DNA from: Toxonevra muliebris | Taxonomy: Eukaryota > Arthropoda > Insecta > Diptera > Pallopteridae | Reading direction: 5' to 3' | Length of the DNA stretch: 64,000 nt | Assembly: GCA_963691655.1 (NCBI GenBank) | Contig: OY829326.1 | Coordinates: forward strand, 12,636,878 to 12,700,877 | In this document: piece by piece, positions 1 to 13,375 of the stretch | How positions within the stretch are numbered: the stretch's first letter is position 1 | Layout of the letters: each line of letters starts with the position of its first letter | Translations under genes and position numbers: made by a program | The notes under the pieces: model-generated | Databases searched by the model: none | Told to the model about the DNA's origin: nothing | The model's input: only the letters and a program-made list of their open reading frames with translations

Positions 1-2145
1 ATTGCCAAGCTGTCTTATTTGGCGTCGTATTTGTCATAAAATTTCTCATTTTTCATACAAACTTATATAACAGCATGTAAATTGAACATATACAGGTATA
101 TTTCAATAATTCCGAAAAATAACGCTAGTAAATATCTCCTCTGCTAGTAAAAAACAAATGCATTAACATTAAATTTTTATAAGCTCTGATATAAAAATTT
201 TTAGCACTAAAAAAGGGAAGTTAGCTACGAATTAGTACTTGAAATTTGTTCCTATTGAGTGTTTTGTCATACTGTAGTCAAATATGCCTCAAAAAAAAGA
301 AACAAGCTTATTCTCCCTAAACGAAACTGCCAACCAGCAAACCAGCTTATTTTATTTAAAAAAAATTTATATTTTTTGTATTATTTCTTTTGCGTTGTTT
401 TACATCCCTGAGGGTAATGAAAATAATACATTTTTAATTTTGCTTAATTGAAAAAACGAAAAATAAAATAGCATAAAATCAAAGAGGGAAAAATCGGTAA
501 TAGAGATAAATGAAAAACTCTTACCTTTATTTAGAATACATATTTACATATAGCAAATGGATGCTTTTTGAATATTTTTTAGTAATTTGCTATCCGATAG
601 ACAAACAAGCAATTAGAGTAAATACACGGATGCAGTGGTGGATTCAAAGGATATAGGTAAGTATTTGAAGATTAATTCATTTTGGCCCGGTACTAGATGC
701 CATGATCCAATTTTGAAAATTTTCAAAACACAAGTAGTAGTAGCTTACCTCGAGAAAATAAGGCGACCAGGTGTAAAAAAATAAAAAATATTTCTACGCC
801 ACACCATGAGCAATAAGTATTCCCTGAGATCAAATGTATGTAAAGTTAAAGACAGCGAAATGTGGAAAATATGAATTTTTGTTTAATTTTACCTATTGCT
901 CCCTATGTTTTTTTTACAAAAGTTTGGCCAGCGGTAGTCCCTTTAAAATATATTAAAAAACTGTGAAATTACATCAAGTTTGGTATTTTATTTAGACGAA
1001 TTTCTCATTTCAAATGCGAAATAATTAATTTTACTATTTTTTGTTGATTTTTGAACCTCATTCGAAAATACGATGTTTGTTTACCTGGCATTTAAGTTAG
1101 GTGAAATACAATATTTGTAGATTAGTCAGTGTATATAGAATTGTTAAACAGTGATTACTTTCAGAAAAAAATGTATAAATGTATTTTTGTCAAATTTTCA
1201 AAAATACGATTAGTTATAATACGAAATAGGTTAAGGAATTATGACTAAAGGAAAAAGTTAAGATTCTCCAAGTTTTGAATTTTTTTTTTTGATACTAATA
1301 TAAATAAATACCAGTTTGTTTTAACAGAATTCATTAATCCATTTTTTTTTTTATTTCTGAGATGAAGTTAGTTTATGCAATGTATGGTGCGTTACGAGAA
1401 CCCATAAAACTTAAAAAGTCAACATATTGATACATAGATTATTACACGTTTCAACTGAATCAAAAATCTAATTTATTATGTTGAATTTATTAAATTGGAC
1501 TTAGTGATTTCTGCTTGAACGACGACGAAATGTAAACTATTTAGCAGTAGCAAAATTTTCATAACAGCGACAAGTAAAATTTAAATTTCAGTTGCACTAG
1601 AATGTAGCGCACTCATATATGAAAGAGTAAAGTTAAAATAATTTTCAATTATATATTTTATTTTTGTATTATACCTATGTGTTTAATTTTATTGTGGAAC
1701 TTTTTGTTTGTAAAGCAAATACACAATTTTAATTAATTTTAAAAAGTATTTAATTTGTTAGAGTAACTGGCGTTGATACAGCACAATAATTAAATTTAAA
1801 GTTATTGAATATAAAATAAATTACGATAATTTCATTGCGGATACTTTTGCAATACATAAGCACATATACGATAGAATTTCTAAAAATCGGCTGTATTTTT
1901 TATTATCTTAAAAATGGCACACACCGTCCCAAAAGCTATTGTAAAATAGAGTCTTCTATGTTATTGCCTTCGCCGAGATTTCAGCTTTGAAGAGGTCCCG
2001 CACACCAATCACAAAGACACGACATACTCATTTTCTAGCAAACGATATTTCTAAAAGACAATATTGCTTAGTGGTTTGGAAATGAATAATTGCATCTTAT
2101 ATGTACATGATGCTTTAAATAATTATTTATATTATCTTTTCATAA
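1..2145. other. AT-rich DNA without recognisable gene
   Basis: I see no supportable gene, RNA or complete mobile element here. The sequence is AT-rich with many A and T runs, and open frames are short and lack coding character. Confidence 0.5.
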
Positions 2146-2431
2146 TACAGTCGTCGACAAAAAAAACTTTGCTTTTTAAAATATTGAAAAAACATTACCA
2201 GTTGGAGTTGAATCCTACAAAAAATTGCCACAGCCCTAAAAGGAATAAACATTTTCAAACTAATCCAAATTTAGCATGTTTAAGATGGAAATAGAAAAGC
2301 ACCGAAAACTATTTCAATATACATATATTATTATTATTTATTTAGTCTTAAAATTATATTTAAAACTAATTTAAAAATAAGCACTAGCTTCCAGTGGTAT
2401 CAGCTCAACAACATAACACATTTAATTATAA

Positions 2432-2821
2432 CTGCGTTTTATTCGCCACTTGCTTCTAGTTATGTCTAACTAGCAGCGATTATTGTATGGGAAAACAACA
2501 ACAAAGCGGCAGAGATAACACGTATAATTAAAGCTGTTATGCATACTTAACAAGTTGTTTAACTACATCAAATTCTATTGTGAACTGCTAATAGCGAAAC
2601 AAGAAGCATGACAGTTTGGCAAAATACAGAAAAGGAATCATCGTTAAATATTCTTATAAAGAGTAAAAACTAAAAACAATGCCCGCAATTGACCGCAATC
2701 CATTAAAATGTTTCAGCTCTACCTGCTGAGCAGTTTCATTGTGAATAACATTATTACGAAGAAGAGACTTAACAACTTGGTCGTTTTATTCATGTTAAAC
2801 TGACTGGCGAATAAAACACAG
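2432..2821. repeat. Internal inverted-repeat pair, possible nested MITE
   Basis: The arms begin CTGCGTTTTATTCGCCA on the left and match the reverse complement of the right arm at 16 of 17 positions. About 350 bp lies between. No clear target duplication flanks it, so it may be a subterminal repeat of the host element rather than a separate insertion. Confidence 0.35.
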
Positions 2822-3004
2822 CCTATGTTGAAACGATTTACTAATCGGTGCCAAGGCGAATAAATGAATTCACTAAGAAATGGAGATGCACGAAATTGGA
2901 ACGATTTTATCGAGTTAAAGGGTAAAAACTTTCAATAACACTAAATAAATCTTTCAAATAATGGTAAAAAGGAAATTTATAAGTATTTCCATGGGTATTA
3001 ATAA

Positions 3005-3628
3005 TATTGTGCAACAATATATGGGGTCATGCTCGGATCTAGCGTAACGACTATGATAGCTGAAAAATACTTGACCTAAACATCAAAACCCTATATAGGA
3101 TTATGCCAAAAGTCTTGGTTGGGTGTTCGGTACAGCCCGTTGAAAGTGTTGTTCATGAATTGGCATTTTCTGTCTTTTTGCGTTATAAACGTGAATTTCT
3201 AGATGTTTATATCTGAGAATCCATTATGAAAGTGTAGAAAATTATTGTCTAACACTACAAAGTCATACTCGTATTTCTCCTTCTAATGGGTCAAAATAGT
3301 AAATTTATTCATAAAATTCCAAAAACTAGCATTTGGAGCAGAAATCGGATGTAGATATGTTAGAAAAATTTTTAACGAAAACCGGGGAAAAAACTATTTT
3401 CAACGTATTTTACTAAAAAAATTAATATATTTTGTTCTGCTTTTTTTGTAAAATATATTGAAAATCGTTTTTCCCCCACCAATTCAGAGCACCAAAAACC
3501 GATCAACGGCTGTACCGAACGCCCAGCCAAGAATTTCGGCAAAATCCTATATAGGGTTTTAATTTTTAGGTCAAGTACTTTTCAGCTATCCAGCCGTTAC
3601 GCTGGAGCCGAAATTCTGTTGCACAGTG
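3005..3628. mobile_element. Foldback/MITE with long imperfect terminal inverted repeats
   Basis: The first ~140 bp and last ~140 bp are imperfect inverted copies. Shared blocks include TGTGCAACA, AGCGTAACG, ATAGCTGAAAA, TACTTGACCTAAA, AAAACCCTATATAGGAT and GTTCGGTACAGCC. The centre also folds back (GGGGAAAAAACTATTTTCAA against TTGAAAATCGTTTTTCCCC), so most of the element could form one long hairpin. Direct TAA triplets at 3002-3004 and 3629-3631 would fit a 3-bp duplication of PIF/Harbinger type, but this is weak. There is no coding capacity. Confidence 0.7.
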
Positions 3629-3709
3629 TAATCAAGCAGAAGTTTTTGATATTTAAAGAAAAGATTCTTCAAAATTTGTTAATACGAGATTTTTTTTTGT
3701 CGACGACTG

Positions 3710-6469
3710 TAAGTTCGTTGAAGAAGATGTTAATAAATATGTATTCATGCTCTCATATGCAAATAAGCATTTATTAAATAAAAAATGGGTCATTCGTGTC
3801 TTTATCTTTCATTCATCACATACTTGTGAGTAAAATTTGTGTTGGATGTTTGAAAAATGCACTAAAAAAAATTGTAACTCATATTTGAAATTTGAAACTT
3901 TGATTTAAAAATTGTTTCTGCCATTTGTCAAAAACAATATTTCGTCGGTGTTTCCGAACATTTTTGCTCTCATGTTCTGTGCTCTTATCAACAAGGACTG
4001 TAGGATTTGGGGTATAACTTGTTAGAAATCCAATATAAATACTACAGGCTTGGTAAATGATAAGATAACTCTTCAGGTAATATATTTTGATTCTGGGGGC
4101 AATTTCTCTACTCCAGTCTTTGGGAACTGATGTGAAGCGGTGGATCTGAGGCTCATCAATGGACGTCACAAAGCTTCTTTCGAAATTCGAGGCTTATTTA
4201 TATACAGTGTCACAGTACAGTTTTATCGGTCTTTAAGGTTAGGTTATAGAGGCAGCGAAAGGTTTAAATACCTTAGGATCCATAGATTTTTTTAATTTTT
4301 TTAAGAATTCTTTAAAATCTGAATTCTTATGTGCTATATCGGCTTTTTAGAAATATCTGCTCTGTTTTGTTAATAGTTGAATTAAAAATGTTTTTTTTGT
4401 GTTTGGCATTCATTTTCTAAAATTTGTAGTACTTTGAGAGATATATATTTCCTATGAGAACTCGTCACTAGAACAGACTAATTAATGTTATGTAGTTTTT
4501 CGTATGAGAAAAAGCTGCAAACTATGATTATTTCTTGCATAATATTCTTGCTAAATGAGAAAAACTGACTTTGATTGGCTTGGAAGAATAATTTTTTTCG
4601 GTGTACCTTTTTCACAATAGACCAACACATGCATATATTTATGAAGTTTTAAATATTTCACACGTTCATGCATAGCAAATAGCTCCAGCAGGACCATATG
4701 CTAATCTCTCAATGCTGTAAAAGTTTGGTGAAAAAAATAAAGAGCATGTGGAAAAGAGAAAGAAATTTTAAACAAAAAGAAAACGAGGTAACTAACGCAT
4801 ACTTAAAAGTGCATCGAAAAACTGCAAATTGTTTATGTTTTTTTCTGTTTTGTTTGCTATGGTCTCATTTTTTCTTAATTTTAGCACTTTTTCCTAACAG
4901 CACAACAAAACACTTTGCCTAGATGGCGCTGCTGTTGTGTTTAGAATAAATTACCATACAAATGCAAACATACAAATATATGTATATATATCCATGTGCA
5001 TACACGTGAAGGATATATAACTAACACTACAACAAGTGCATTCATTCGCACACATACACACACAGCTATATAAATGAGTTGCATGGCAGACAGGCACACG
5101 TAATGTCATCACATCCTTGGCAGCTTTATCCTCACGTTGCTGTGCTCCTGCGTACTTAGTTTGTTGATTTCTACATTTTGTTTTTCAATTTTTTTTGTTT
5201 TTAGTTTTTTGTTAAAATTATACTGGATACTTTTTTTTCGACGTAAGTGTTGCCAATTTGTCTCAACAGCGTGTCATATATAGCAGTAGGCAGTAGTTGT
5301 GTGTTTATAGCGCCATCTTGATGGAAAAGTGCTTTCACCTTTACATTTACTTGTATGGGTGTGCATGAATAGAATGGGTATCATCAATGAATTCATGTGC
5401 ATGTGTGCATAGTTAGGTTTCAGGCTCGAAAACAGGTGCTAGTGCATCATCTAGTCAACGTAACTCCATTGCTGTTCTTGCTACAACACATATCTACATT
5501 TTTCCATTCATTCATTCATCTCAACTCAGCTCATCTCATTTGTCCGATGGATGCATTTGTTTTATTTAACTTTTTTTACTACTCACTCACACATTTTGCA
5601 ACATGAAATTGATGTAAACTTCCATCATTCCGCATGACGTACAACGAGAGTTGACGCAAGTGATGCATTTAAAGACCTTTAGTTCCTGTATATCCATTTT
5701 CCATTTGCTCTATTTTTTAGATTTATTTTTCATTTTCTTTTTATATTTTGAAATGTGTTTTTTTTTTTTTTTCTTATTGTGCGCGTGTTTTCTCACTTAT
5801 TCCCCTGAGGGAAACTAATCGAAAAGGAATGCTCATGAATGATTTAGAAAGCAAACACTATTAGTAACACCAACACACTATACTGTATAGAATAGAATAG
5901 AGTACTTGTACACACATTTTGTCTATGTATTGTATATGTAGGTGTGGGCTTTTGTAAAGTACATACACACATTCATGAGCGTGTGCGTAACTGTCAATGT
6001 GCATTTTGACATCCATATTGAAGTGGGCAATTTCGCTGATGGGTTTTCTCTGCTAAATGGAACTTTTTCCCCATATAATTGAAAGTGCTTCTATTCAAAA
6101 ACTTTTTTTTTATTATTTTTGTTTATTTTTATTCATGTGTTGTGTTATCGGTTCCGAAATTTTCTATGAAATGCTTTCCTCACACTTATCATTAACTTAA
6201 AATTTGCACTATTGCACCTATACCTATTTTAATGTTTAATTTGTTTTAAAAAAAAATTTTCGTGTCTCTCACTAGAAATTTAGAAAATTTACTCTAAATT
6301 TGAGTCCAACACCGATTCCTTCGGATCTCACTGCGTTTTTGCTGTTTAGTTCTTAAGTTTTACTAGTTATTCTAAGAAATGAATGTTTTTTTCTGTCTTG
6401 AGAATTCATACAACATTATAACTAGTTGAAGAGCAAAAAACTCAAAACAAATTTTCTTCGTTTTTATTC
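3710..6469. other. Intergenic DNA without a supported gene
   Basis: AT-rich with T runs (for example 5758-5773) and short CA-rich stretches. A minus-strand open frame of 96 codons at 3879-4169 has mixed codon use but no motif, initiation context or neighbour that would let me call it a gene. Confidence 0.4.
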
Positions 6470-7571
6470 GACAACTATACCTCGTTAAAGAATTGCAAAA
6501 ACCTGCAGAAAGAGAAGGCTGGCCAATCTAAAACGTTGATGGTGTGAGCAGATAGCCACATTTTTGTGCTTCGACTGGCATGGATGCTGGCATTATCTTG
6601 CTGAAATGTGAAATTTTCTTCCGGATGCTTCTCTAAAAATGGGATCAATTTTTCTGTGAGAACATCTTGATACTCCTCACTATAGCGTTCCAGAAGTACT
6701 GAAACCACCCCACACCATCAATGACCCACCACCGAAGTTTCTCTTGGAGAAAAATTTTGGTTCCTTCCTTGGATCCCTTCAATAGTACTTAGAACCATCT
6801 GGCCCGTCCAAATTGAACTTCTTTTGTTAGAGTTTGTTTTGAAATATTCTGAGGATATTTACATTACCTTGGTCCAATCAGTTACCATATTTTCCTTTGC
6901 AAATTCCAAGCGTTTTTTAATGTAAATTGGCATAAGACGTGGAGCGCATTTCATTCGCTGTCTAACAATGTGCGAAATAGTTTTTAGCGCCCTCCAAACT
7001 GTGGACTCACACACATCCAAGTTTAGTTCACGCATTATGTCCTTACAACTTTTGTCCGAATTCGATGCTGCATTTGCAATTAAACATAAATCGCGCTTAG
7101 AGAGACTCTTTGGACGACCAGTGGGCTTTTTTTTTACCATAACCCGTTCTATCCTTTGCATAATTTTGTACCACACACGAGGATCTGCCCAGTTTTCGAG
7201 CGATTTCTCTCAAGCACTTTTTCTGCTCTAAATAGGTATCAATTTTGCCTTTTTCAATGTCACTCAACTTCTTTCCGCGAACCATTATCTGAAAATGTAT
7301 TTATTTTAAGATAACTATAAAAAAAAATCATTAAAAACACCACTTACCTTTTATTTTAAAACTGACCTTATACTTATGCAAGACTAAAAAGAGCGTGCCA
7401 ACAGTTTTGATGCTCATTTCAAATAAACGCATTGAAGCAGTTACTTGAAAATTGGCCACCTAGTTTAAATAAAGTTCTGTTACATATTCAAGGCGTAGTT
7501 GTTTTAAAAATATTAGTCAAAGGAAAAATATCGAATTTAAAGTGTTGACCTTATATTTTTGCAAGACACTG
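6470..7571 (-). pseudogene. Tc1-like transposase relic with IR/DR end
   Basis: The minus strand encodes a broken Tc1-like transposase. The start at 7285 opens an N-terminal helix-turn-helix region (IARKLGRSSCVVQNYAKD). The frame then shifts near 7150 into a second block containing GRPKSLSKRDL and a second HTH. The catalytic region follows with another frame change, and 6475-6708 carries FQQDNASIHASRSTKMWL and NVLDWPA, the second Asp region. The sequence stops before the PDLNPIE-type third acidic motif. The right end shows the paired repeats of an IR/DR element: an outer copy at 7546-7571 ending GCAAGACACTG next to TA (7572-7573), and an inner copy at 7363-7384 about 183 bp away. I found no matching left end, so that side is deleted. 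The element cannot encode an active enzyme. Confidence 0.85.
7546..7571 (-). repeat. Outer direct repeat of Tc1-like terminus
   Basis: TGACCTTATATTTTTGCAAG continues into ACACTG and then the TA target. The inner partner at 7363-7384 (TGACCTTATACTTATGCAAG) differs at about two positions, giving the spacing expected for transposase-binding sites in IR/DR elements. Confidence 0.75.
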
Positions 7572-7573
7572 TA

Positions 7574-8799
7574 TTTTCTCTGAACTCTCAACTCCTTCTC
7601 TCTTAACCCTTCCGAACAGATTTAAATTTGTATGTCTTTTATATATGTACTTACTTAGGCCTATCCTCGGAGTAAAAATGTTAAATTTAAAGTAAAATCT
7701 TTAATTTTTTCGAAGTATGAAAACGTGAAAATAAATTTGAAATACATTTTGTAATATTTTAGTCTTTTGTTTTTTTTTGCTTATTATATTGTCCAGTGGC
7801 GGTTTTAATATGAAATACCTGGTTTCTTTATTAAGCTCTTGTTGAGCTTTTGTGTAAGAAATGCAAACTGCATTCATGAAATTATTTATTTAATATTCTT
7901 AAATTCACTTTTATTCACACTTTTAGAGATTACAGCAGCCGAAGCGCAACATATTATACACTATGCTGCATGGGGAAAAATGCACCTGCTGCGGATGATG
8001 GCAGACCAAGTTCAGTTCACACAAAATGATCTTATCAGTTTTTGGGTTTGTAAAATATTTACGCTGAGAATGCACCAAAAAAAGCAACAAACAAGAAGAA
8101 GTAGCTAGCCACATATGCGCGAGCGCTAAACAAAAACAAAACCAAAAAAATAAAAAGTTCCATACATTCGTTCGTTTGCCGGTTAGTTCGACCGTCCATC
8201 TCTTTTATCTTGTCCTTGGGCATTTTTTTCGTAGATATTCGCAGCAACACAACTTGCAACGTTACCCTAGTACCCTTTTGAATTAGTATCTACATGAATA
8301 CAATACATTCTCGTATTTACATCTGTTCGTTCGTTTACTTGTGAGTGTTCGAGTGTGAGTCAAGCGCAAGGAGTACAACTAAGCGAATGCGGGTATGCCG
8401 TCGAAAATCTTTACAAGGTTCTCGCCTGTTTGTCTGGCAAGGTAACTGCCCTGCTTCATTTTTGCTTTGTCTTTGTTTTTATTGACTCTTGTTGTTTTTG
8501 GTAGAGGCAATATTGCTGCTTTTGTTGCTGTTGTGGGTGTCTCATCAAAAATTGAATGAACAAACGCTGCTGCACTTGCCATTTTTAACAGATTTGCTGT
8601 TTTTCTTCTATTTGTGAGACATTGATGAGAGGTACAGTTGTGAAGTATCTATATATTTTAGTTATTCCCAAGCCACTACCTGGTTGAGATTTAATAAAAT
8701 GCATTTGTTTTCGTTTTGCTTTTGTTTCGCAAAATAATGCAAGTTTTTTCCTAGAGTTTAACCAATTGTAATGAAATTAATGACTCTCTAACATGAACA
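7574..8799. other. Intergenic DNA without a supported gene
   Basis: AT-rich, with overlapping short open frames on both strands around 7840-8580. None carries a domain or a convincing start. The short A/Q-rich minus frame at 8379-8582 is low complexity and I do not call it. Confidence 0.4.
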
Positions 8800-8801
8800 T
8801 A

Positions 8802-10055
8802 AGGAGTTAGATCGAAAAAATCTTAACATATATAAAATTCAATAATTTTTAAACGGTTGATCTTAGAGTTTTGATTTTTTTTTTTTTTTAATTAATTGAT
8901 AATATTTTACAAATTACAGAAAAATATAACTTTTATAGTTCCAACCACTATTTATGAACTCGTGGACCTTTTTTGGTAAGCCTTCTCTAATAGATTTGAT
9001 AGTTGTTTCAGACACCTTTTTGGAACAGTTTGCCCATCTCCTTTTAAAATCTTCTATATTTTGGGACACCTTTTTTGTGCTCGTTAAGTTTCTTTTCACA
9101 AGAGCCCAATATCTCTCCACTGGTCTTAGCTCCGGACAATTTGGAGGATTGGCCTCTCTTGGTACAAAAAGTATATTATTACTTTGGTACCACTCCAGAA
9201 CTTTCTTGCTCTAGTGACATGATGCCAAATCGGGCCAAAAATATGTGGACACATTGTGCTCTCTTATGAAAGGAAGAAGTCTTTTTTTCAAACATTCTTT
9301 GATGTATATTTCAGTACTTATAGAGCCCACTGTTACAAATGACTTGCTTCTTTTGCCGCAACTGCATATAGCTTACCATACCAGGAATTTTTTAGGAAAT
9401 TTTGTCTGCTTTTGGATTCTAAATTGTTCTTTTCATTTCCTCGAGCATCAGCAACATAAAAATTTTGACCCGGAAGCTGCGTAAAATCTGTCAGTACATA
9501 TATTTCGTCGTCCATTATACAACATACATATTTTTGTATGAAATTCGATTTTAATTTCCGAGCGCTACTTTTGGCGTCTAAATTTTTTGCAGCATTCCTG
9601 TCTGGAACTTTTTGGACTTTGTATGTTTTCAAACCTGCATTGGCTTTAACTTTTCGCACCAAATAGTCAGAGCACTGGGCTAACCGGGCAGCTTTTCTAC
9701 CAAATGTGTTTAGAGATCTTTTCAATATGCTTTCTATTTTCTTGGCTTTCCCAATATCATGTGGTCCTTGTTTTCTTTCCGAACCAGGTTTCCTATCGAT
9801 GAGCAGACCTTCAATTCTTTGGCCAATTTTTTGTAGGATCAATTTGGATTTTTTTGAAAATTTTTAATAATTTTAAGACGTACTTATTTTTCTTCACTCA
9901 TTTTGATCAAACTCACAATAAACCAACATGTTTGTCATTAAAAATAACAACTGACATATTTTTCAAAGATAACTAGATCAAAGAAATTTTTAAATTTTAC
10001 ACCCAAAAAAAATTATTAGGTAAAACGTGTGTTAAGATTTTTTAATCTCACTCCT
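8802..10055 (-). mobile_element. Tc1/mariner DD37E-type transposon, copy 1 (defective)
   Basis: The terminal inverted repeats start AGGAGTTAGATCG and AGGAGTGAGATTA, both leading to AAAATCTTAACA. TA flanks both ends (8800-8801 and 10056-10057). The minus strand encodes the transposase: a basic N-terminal DNA-binding part (about 9840-9560), then a first acidic motif CIMDDEIYVL, then FWPDLASCH with the second Asp, then PPNCPELRPVERYW with the final Glu. I count 37 residues between the second Asp and that Glu. Early stops near the start and a TAG just after the second Asp motif (in place of a Tyr) inactivate it. The protein is spread over two frames (9333-9842 and 8914-9330). A shorter sister lies at 52905-53818. 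The final family name is inferred from the spacing only. Confidence 0.88.
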
Positions 10056-10057
10056 TA

Positions 10058-13000
10058 GAAAGCGCAAATAATTTTTGATGGCTTTCTTTTTTATTTATTT
10101 ATTTATTTTTTTGAAAAATATGAGTAATGCTTATACCAGTACCGGAATATTACTCATAGAGAATTTTTGCTCCTAGTGCACAATTACCGTAGTCAATTTA
10201 TAGTTTTACAATTCCCATTCAATTATAGTAATCGATTGCTCTTTGGTAAGAGTTGTTGATTAGAATTGAAGCAAATGCAGAATCGCCACGGATAAATAGT
10301 GCTTTTCCTGAAATTTCAAATGAAAAAATCTGTGTCAGAGATAATATTGAAGGGGTGATTTTTTTCGGATTCTTATAGTTTGCTGACTTAAAAATATGTG
10401 TGCGAATTTTTTAAGTGCAATTTCGAATAATTGCAAATGTTAATCGACAAAAAGCAAGAAGGTAAATAAAAGAGTTTTCTCGAATTATCTCTTTGTCGAA
10501 TATCTTACGTATATGATATGAAACTACAGTATCTCGACTGTTCTCAGATCTTAACTTCTCAAATAATAGAATTGAAAATATTCTCTAGGACAAAGTTAAG
10601 AAACCTGAGGGGAAATCGAGATTGGTTTCCACTTATTTAAACTAAGCTATTTTTTAAATATTTCTCATTCAACCCATCCAATTCAAATCCAATACTTAAA
10701 TAGTGTTTCAACTATTCTAAGAAAAATGCACTTAATATTTTTTCCTCTACTATTCAACATATCAAGTGGATATGCATAAAAAAACTTCCGCACTGCACTC
10801 CACATTCAACTATGTAACTACAAGTACCAACCAACTACACCATAGTTGATAGGTAGAATAGATGTACCTTCTATGTATACTACAGGTTGGTATGCGCGCC
10901 AGTTGCTATCAGCATGATTCAAAAAGAAATTTCAAATTAATGGCATTTCTTGATATTGCACCAGGCAATGTAATAGAATTTTCCTGTTCTTTTTTATTCT
11001 ATTTTTCACATTTTATTTTATTTTTTACTTTTTCCTACTCTAAAACAATGGAAATTTCATATAAACGGAAGCAAAATAACAACTTAAGTGTAATTTTATT
11101 TTTTTATTTTTTTCTATTTTGTTATATTTTCTGATATTTTCTTGCCAAGAGCCACATTTGAACACACAAATGAAACAAAAAAAAAAAAATTATCGTTTCA
11201 GTATCAGAAACATATATTATAATGCAATTCTCTATTTGGATTGCACCACATTGTGTTTATAGTTGAATTGATATACGAATATTTTCTTAATTCTCTTGAG
11301 TTTACAAGTGTGGGTTCGGGTGCAAAATTAATGCGTTCAGAACCTTTTTTGTTCTGTATACAGGGCTACCATTTGAGTTTAATCGGCTAGAAGAGAGAGG
11401 GCGTTAACTTCACTTAGAGAAGAACGAAACAACAGAATGCGTTTTCTGGTTCTACAATTTAATGAATACTTTCGACCAAAAACAATTTAAAATTTTTACG
11501 AAATTTGATCCTTGAAACTATGTTTTTGTTTTATTAAACTTTATAAGTTCATTCAAAATTTAATCAACACTATCAACAATTCAATATAATATTGCTTACC
11601 ATTGACGGAATCATCTATACTCAAATACACATGAGTGCATATGATGTTTGGAAACTTTATGCTTTTCTTTTTTGTATTCTATGAAAAATATTATTCCTTA
11701 TTTCTGTTCAATTTCTTTACAATTCTTTACTCATTCAATTCATGCTCAACATTATTCATTACATTTATTTTTGGCAAATTAATCTTCATTCATTCAATCC
11801 ACATATATACGAGAACATATAAAGAAATTTCTTTATACAAACAAAAAGCAGCATAATGAAAATGTGCATCAGGCAATTGCTTTACTTCACTACTTCACTT
11901 CACTTAAGTTCAGTTGAGCTTCGTTCCTTGTTTTTTTTTTTTTTTTGGGGAGAGTGGACAAAACAAATGTTCAATATTGGCCACACATTCGCCAGCGCTG
12001 GCTGCTTGAGCTTACTTACTTCCTTACTGGCCCTTTGTCTGTTATGTTTCTATATGTATTGGCACTCTACCATATTTTGCTGACTGCCATTTCCATGTGT
12101 TGTTATTGTTGCCCGATACTATTCTGTGTACTCTCTTATACACGGCGAGTAGTGTACTCTTATTGCTGCTACTGCTTTCATTTCGTTTTTAATGAATATG
12201 TAATTAGTTATTTAGTTTGTCCATTCATTCATTCAGTCATGCACTCATACGTTCATTCAATTAATCCATGTTTTCGACACAGGTTCTCATATATCCGTAT
12301 ATACAGCATGCTTTGCGTTCGTACACTCATAGGAAAGATTTTGTAAGAAATTATTTAAAATTAGTAAAACATTTTTGAGCTTAGAAACATTCTTTTGAAA
12401 TCATTAATTATCTGATAATGGTGCATTTTTCAATCCCAACCATTTTCAATTTATGACACCAACTCTTATGATATAAATCGGAAAGAAATTCTTTTTCCAT
12501 AGCCTTTGTGTTTGAATTGAAAGAAATTGCCTGTTTTTACTTTGAATTAAGAAATCATCAATTAAGATTCTTTTAAATTGCTATAACCAATCCAAGCTCC
12601 AATACTATGCTAAAATAAATGTTGGTATTTGCTAACCATGCGCAGAGAGAGATGAGAAAGGAATCCAATATTAAGTCTACCTGACAGAAAATTAAAAACG
12701 CTAAGTTCGAACAAAACAAAAAAGCACTTTTGCGCTAGCGTTAAAGTTACCATACTAAATCAAAGCAACTTCCGTATCTCTCTTGTTTTGGATTCATCTT
12801 CGAATAAATTTTCAATGAAGATTTTAAAGCTACCAATACTTATTTAAACGTAAAATTAGCAGTTAATTTGTAAAATTCACAATTGTGACAGAAAATCGTT
12901 TAAGTTTTTATTTCATAATTAACAAACACCCAATTTTGTAGTTATCTTTTTTCTTTGAGTGTATTTCACATACTCCACTTCATATAATAACACTAATCAA

Positions 13001-13375
13001 CACGAAATTTGCGTCAGGCACCTTAAACACCATTTCAATAAATTTCACAGACCCTTTCAGTTTTTCGAAAATTCCTTTAAAAATAAATTTTAAATTCACA
13101 GTCGAATTGTAGAAAAAGAAAAAATAATAATAACTCACAACTACCAATTTCAAAATCACTTGCATGAGAGGACGTGGCAATGGTCTGATTGTTATAATTT
13201 TTGACATAGTGATTTCCACCACCATTATGAACAAAAACTTAAGTCAAATTTCAGAGCTTTAAGTTAGGAAAATTTTCCCCTACATTTATAGATTTTACAT
13301 AATTTTACAAACAAAATCAAAAAGTACGTGACCTATGGAAACAAAAATATCATTTTAGGCACATGATAATGGGGG
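10058..13375. other. Intergenic DNA without a supported gene
   Basis: No gene is supported. A hairpin with arms TATGAGTAAT and ATTACTCATA lies near 10119-10158. Low-complexity T-rich frames at 10862-12346 encode hydrophobic Phe/Leu/Tyr-rich strings typical of translated AT-rich DNA and are not called. Confidence 0.4.

Larger units (their letters stand above)
2148..3709. mobile_element. Tc1/mariner-type DNA element with TA duplication
   Basis: The ends are inverted copies of CAGTCGTCGACAAAAAAAA, and both are flanked by TA (2146-2147 and 3710-3711). This is the arrangement of Tc1-like elements, whose ends usually begin CAGT. No transposase frame is recognisable inside. The short frame just inside the left end (2160-2290) has no family motif I know. 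A second inverted repeat pair (2432-2448 and 2805-2821) and a complete foldback (3005-3628) lie within it, so part of the length is later insertion. The boundaries are seen directly; the superfamily is inferred from end sequence and target site. Confidence 0.75.

Noticed and set aside
3879..4169. Minus-strand frame of 96 codons with fairly balanced amino acid content
   Set aside because: No recognised motif, no start-context or splice evidence, and no neighbour to support it. It may be a decayed coding fragment but cannot be called.
11635..12346. Hydrophobic frames resembling membrane proteins
   Set aside because: Phe/Leu/Tyr/Ser strings arise from T-rich DNA. Frames overlap each other, and no start, splice site or family motif supports them.
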